Shown: piece after piece, positions 59,759 to 64,000 of the stretch
How positions within the stretch are numbered: the stretch's first letter is position 1
Layout of the letters: each line of letters begins with the position of its first letter
From: Pseudisothecium myosuroides
Lineage: Eukaryota > Streptophyta > Bryopsida > Hypnales > Lembophyllaceae
Reading direction: 5' to 3'
Assembly (NCBI GenBank): GCA_951799445.1
Contig: OX637294.1
Location: 24,639,452-24,703,451, forward strand
DNA length: 64,000 nucleotides
The notes under the pieces: model-generated
Told to the model about the DNA's origin: nothing
Seen by the model: only the letters and a program-made list of their open reading frames with translations
Database searches by the model: none
Made by a program: the position numbers and the translations under genes

Positions 59759-62700
59759 ATGGAGAAGATGGCGAGCTTGTTGCAATCCCTGGGCCACCAC
59801 AAGAATCGACCACACTCCTCCCACTCTCCCCACCACCACCAGCCGTTCCCCGTAGTGGAGAATCACGCCGCAGGAGCTCCCAATTCTTTATGGGCTTCCC
59901 CCATCAAGACCCCTCCATTTCCAACCAACACCCCTTGGCAGAACTTCGTCCTCAACGCCGGCACTTGCCACGAGAATCTGCACCCTTTTCTTGTTCAGCT
60001 TCAATCTGATTCTCTCTCCCTTTCTTACCCTCCACGAGCTTCAACGCCGGCCTTCATCTTCACCCCTTTCATCGCCGACCTCACCTTCAAACTCCTTGAG
60101 CCTCCCCAATCTTCTCATGTCGTCTCCCACTACGACGATCTCAGCGTCACAGTCGACTTCGGGAAGTTCCAAGTGCCGTTAGTCCAAGGCTCCCCGTATA
60201 TCACCATTGTTGTTTCTGACGGCACACCCAGCTTCTCCACCATCCACGCCGTCGTAGGCTTCTGGGCGAATCCCGAGCGCACCAAGCACCGCATTACGCT
60301 CAACAACAAACAAACTTGGTTGGTGTACTCCTCCTCTCCTTTACATCTCTTTCATGGCCCAGGGAATACAACAATTTCTCAATCTGATGAATGTTCCTTT
60401 CATGGCGTGATACGCGTGACGGTCGTCTCCAATTGTGAAGAAGGGGAAGACGACGAGAGCTTGCTTGACAAGTACCGCACCTGTTACCCCATTGGCGGTG
60501 TGATTGAGTTTTACGAGAATTTTGAAGTGATTTACAAGTGGGAGACGCGTGGTGATGGGGAGCTTCTAATGCTAACATTACCCTTACACCGAGAGATGAT
60601 GTCGAAATGTTACACGAGGATGGTACCCACTGTTGGATTTCAGAGCTTGGATGGGAAATTGCAAGGCGTTGTGGGACATAAGTGGGGGTTGGTGGTGAAA
60701 AGAGTCGAGATTTTGTGGCATTCGAGAACAGGGATTCATGATGTGCAAGCAAGAGAACAAGTTGTGGAGGCGTTGGAAGAGGATGTGAAGAAGTTGGTGG
60801 GGATTACGACGCCGTCGACGTATTTTCATGGGAAGGCGCTGGCGAGAGCGGCGAGATTGGCCCTCATTGCGGAAGAATTGAGGATGTTTAGCCTTGTGGA
60901 GAAAGTGGTAGAGTTTTTGCAGAAGGGGATTACGCCGTGGTTGGTGGGGGAATTTGAAGGGAATGCGTTGGTGTATGATACGACGTGGGGAGGGATTATC
61001 AGTCGTGAGGGGTCGAGAGATTCCGGTGCTGATTTTGGACTGGGAGTTTATAATGATCATCACTTCCATCTCGGATACTTCGTTTATGCAGGTAACGTGC
61101 TGCCCCTCATGATTTTTTGGCGTTTTGTGGGCGTCATGTGGGGACTTTCTTGTGTTCAATTTTTTGTTTTTTTGGAACCAGCACTTGCAATGCTCTTTGC
61201 CGGTTCTGGTGTTATAAAAATTGTCCCTGACTGAATTATTGATTTTTCACAATATTACCAAGCAAATTGTTCATTCTGATACCATGAGATCTTTGTCCTT
61301 TTGGTGATGATTCGTTGCTCAAGTATTTTCAATGCAAGTTTGTTCAGCATCCAATTGATCTAATGTCAGAAATTGCTTGATTGAGAAACGCTCTTCTCCT
61401 TGTCTTGATGCAAATGCCATTCAATTCTTTCAATGCAAGTTTATGCCAGCGGCCGATTCAGAAGCATGTTGATTGAGAAACGCTCCTCGCTTCGTTTTGT
61501 TGCCATTCAAGTTGTTTCCAACGCAAGTTTTCAGGAGCCAATTCGAAGTTCATTTAGATGCATTGTTTGAAGTTGCGATTCCTTTCTTGTTGTGTGCTGT
61601 GATGCAACAGGCGCGGTGTTGGCGAGGCTGGACCACTACTGGGCGCAGAACTTCAAGCCCCATATGTACGCCCTCATCCACGACTACATGAGCATTGAAC
61701 CTCACGACTTCCAACGTCTCCGCAACTTCGACTGCTACACACTGCACTCGTGGGCAAGCGGGCTCACTGAGTTTGCCGATGGACGCAACCAGGAGTCTAC
61801 CAGTGAGGCTGTCAATGCTTATTACGCAGCTGCTCTGGCAGGGTTGGCCTACAACGACTTCGACATGGTCACTCTGGCCAGCACTCTTTGTGCTCTGGAG
61901 AATCGAGCTTCGCAGCTCCTCTGGCATGTTCCGTCCAACAGCACGCTGTACGAGCCGGAGTTCGTTGCAGCGAATCGTGTGGTGTCCATTGTGTGGTCGA
62001 CTAAGCGCGACAGTGGCTTGTGGTTTGCAGGTGAGAATGATGATGAATTCAAGCATGTTACAAAGCATGTAACACTTACCCTTGAGACGTGTGCATTTTT
62101 TCTTATTTTGGGGGGTGATTTCATCTCTTTGCACTCATATTTTTACAGAATCTCTTTCTGGAATTTATAGATTATAGCAAACTGAAGTCAATCAATTAAA
62201 GTAATTGTGAATCACTTTGATTATTGAATTTTGTCATTGCTTCAAAGTAGGACATCAAATTTAGTTCTAGTTTTTCTCGATTTTGATGACGATGAAATCT
62301 AAGATTTAATTGTTTTGAGTGGCAAACATAGGAACGTGCATTTAACACTTTTTAGAATGAAAAACCATCATAATGGAACAAAAATTCATGAATTTATCGA
62401 CAAATCAAAATTTGACGTTTTGAAAGTTGCATTTTCAAATTCATATTTTACTGGATTTAATTCTTTGTGATTGGACAACTCCCGTAGACGAATAACGAAA
62501 TCCTGTTAGGGATTTTAGTTCAATGTATTGACAGAAATTGTCTTTATGTGGCACTAAATTTGGCTCGAGAAATCTCCACAGGGTCTTTTGGGGCATTTAA
62601 TTGATAGAGGTTAAGAATGAGGATGTACGTTACTTTTAGGAATGCTGAGAATTGTTAGGAATTATCTTAAATTGTTTTGCTTTTCTGTGTGTAGGAGCTG

Positions 62701-62993
62701 AGCGACGTGACTGTAGGCTTGGCATCCAGGTGCTGCCCATCACACCCATAACGGAGAACATGTTTCCCGACAAACATTACGTGAAGGAGCTAGTGGACTG
62801 GGCCACGGAGTCGATCAACAACGAAGGCGTCACGGATGCATGGAGAGGCTTCGTATACGCCTTGAAAGCCATTTACAGCCCCAAGGCTGCATTGGAGGAC
62901 GCTATGAGCCTCAATGAGCATGACGATGGCAACTCTTATACAAACCTATTGTGGTGGATTCATACGCGGAGAACCCTTTCTTCCCACCCATAG
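59759..62993 (+). CDS. GH81 endo-1,3-beta-glucanase
   Basis: Three exons, 59759-61091, 61611-62030 and 62695-62993, encode 683 aa, normal for plant GH81. Both introns are in phase 1 and join glycine codons (YA-G-AVLARL and WFA-G-AERR). The N-terminal beta-sandwich region (about 35-320) is followed by the alpha/alpha catalytic half: DFGLGVYNDHHFHLGYF with the general acid D433, NQESTSEAVNAYY with E506 and E510, and DDGNSYTNLLWWIH near the end. Family enzymes cleave internal beta-1,3-glucosidic bonds, as in callose or microbial glucans. Residues 1-30 are His/Ser/Pro-rich with no signal peptide, a feature known for soybean-type GH81 proteins, so cytosolic or unconventional location is possible. 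All catalytic residues are present. Read-through of intron 1 would give a truncated 491-aa product. Confidence 0.95.
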
Positions 62994-64000
62994 CCACTTG
63001 GCCATCCAGGAACATAAAGCGCTAAGGTAATTACTCGTGAAATTGTCCTAAACTAGTTCAAATTAGCATTTTGATCATGGTTCCTATTTCTGTTAAGTTT
63101 TTGTTTGGTCTTGTTGGGAGTCAAACGGGATTCCAGATTGCCTTAGCATGCATATTCTAGACACCACTAACAAACTATGAATTTTCAAAGTGCCGAAAAT
63201 AGGTGTACCCAAAACTGATCCCAGGCTCCCATTTTAGACAAGAATCTGTAGGGGTTGGTTATAGAAACAGGCCGCAATTAAGTGCAGTTACCTTAATTGT
63301 AGATAGCAACCCGGTCGTGAATGTTTTATCATGTGGCCCTTCGAGACAATGAATTCACCACATCTGGAACTCGTTCATCCCTTCCACAAAGGCCACCATA
63401 TGGTTTGCATCTACTTGGGCTCTCGATTTTGTTGATGCGTCACTCTCTCATTAGATATCAACTGGCACTGTAGGCTACAGTCTGTTACCCTCAAATGTCT
63501 GTTCCGAAATACCAAATGCAATTACAATGTCCTCATGGATGTAAATATCTGTAAGTAGCGTTTTGATCGATAAAATGTTTTCGTTACCATGTTACTTGGG
63601 GATGATGAACTGCGAGGTGATGGATGAATAATGTTGTAATTGTTACTTCCGTGGATGAGTACAGTATTCTAGCTACTTTGCAGCGATTTCATCATGTTTC
63701 ATCAAATTTGTAGGATGAATGAGATTTGGGGACTGATTTAACCAATTAATGATGTATAATTCAAAACACCAAGTTTACTACCAGTGGCCACTTGATCAAG
63801 CACTTAATCAATAGCACATGGCCTTTGACCTTTGTATGCCATCTCCACAGTACTCCCGATTTCCTAGCAAGTAAGAGGAGCTCGAAAAGGTGTCAAACTG
63901 GGAATAGCAAGGCTGAGATTGTTGAGGGAAACTTTGTAATGTGCTCACTGAAGATGGCAATCCCGAAGGAATGGATCCACCCACTTACACTAATTTGCGA
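62994..64000. other. 3' flank of the glucanase
   Basis: No further gene recognised; holds the second copy of the 49890 dispersed repeat. Confidence 0.5.
63105..63253 (+). repeat. dispersed repeat, copy 2 of 2
   Basis: Same orientation and order as 49890-50043. It lies about 110 bp past the glucanase stop, so it is probably in or near the 3' UTR. Confidence 0.7.

Noticed and set aside
60584..61159. 191-codon minus-strand frame within the glucanase
   Set aside because: Antisense shadow of GH81 exon 1, rich in Arg/Pro/His as expected from the reverse of this coding sequence.
61281..61295. GATACCATGAG in glucanase intron 1, and GATACCATG at 59003, as primer-binding sites
   Set aside because: Only 8-9 of the 12 PBS bases match, unlike 37821-37832, so chance is likely.
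61550..62134. 194-codon minus-strand frame over glucanase exon 2
   Set aside because: Antisense shadow; the plus strand encodes the catalytic glutamates.

Overview
The window is nuclear DNA from a land plant. Genes have GT-AG introns of about 0.1 to 1.1 kb and GC-rich exons in a strongly AT-rich background, and they belong to plant families: a DOXC-type 2-oxoglutarate dioxygenase, S-protein homologues, a GH81 beta-1,3-glucanase, a HAD 5'-nucleotidase and a LOG2-like RING ligase relic. Short introns with many dispersed DNA-transposon copies fit a bryophyte such as a moss better than a seed plant. That is inference; I cannot name a species.

Layout. 1-8.2 kb: AT-rich DNA with small inverted-repeat elements, a triplicated GC-rich leader-like block (4.98-5.49 kb), a decayed LOG2-like E3 ligase (5.64-6.84 kb) and a decayed transposon-type ORF (about 7.06-7.29 kb). 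8.2-11.0 kb: a complete four-exon 2OG dioxygenase on the minus strand. 11-20 kb: repeats plus one unidentified coding-like island (15.9-16.9 kb). 20.4 and 29.4 kb: two intronless-coding S-protein homologues, one without and one with a signal peptide. 30.7-37.1 kb and 40.0-44.5 kb: two copies of a segmental duplication, each with an intact 126-aa zinc-finger ORF on the minus strand; a third partial copy of its flank lies at 45.9 kb. 46.6-51.3 kb: three very small genes (48, 67 and 65 aa), the last resembling complex I subunit NDUFA3/B9. 52.5-58.0 kb: an eleven-exon NT5DC-type HAD nucleotidase on the minus strand. 59.8-63.0 kb: a complete three-exon GH81 glucanase on the plus strand, divergent from the nucleotidase.

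Most of the rest is transposon-derived. I define several families from the sequence alone. R1 is about 0.87-0.93 kb with CCCCTAAAG termini and TTAA/CTAG-like flanks. R2 is about 0.73 kb with GGGTGATTGCAAG termini. R3 and R4 are further inverted-repeat elements, and one 1.25-kb element has mariner/Stowaway-like ends. R1 is nested in R2 at one locus and R2 in R1 at another, and R2 also sits in the mariner-like element. The duplicated blocks act as each other's empty sites, so several insertions can be ordered without outside data. There is no operon-like organisation. The 2OG dioxygenase, S-protein homologues and glucanase belong to families linked to specialised metabolism, secreted signalling and beta-glucan turnover, but nothing here shows that they act together.
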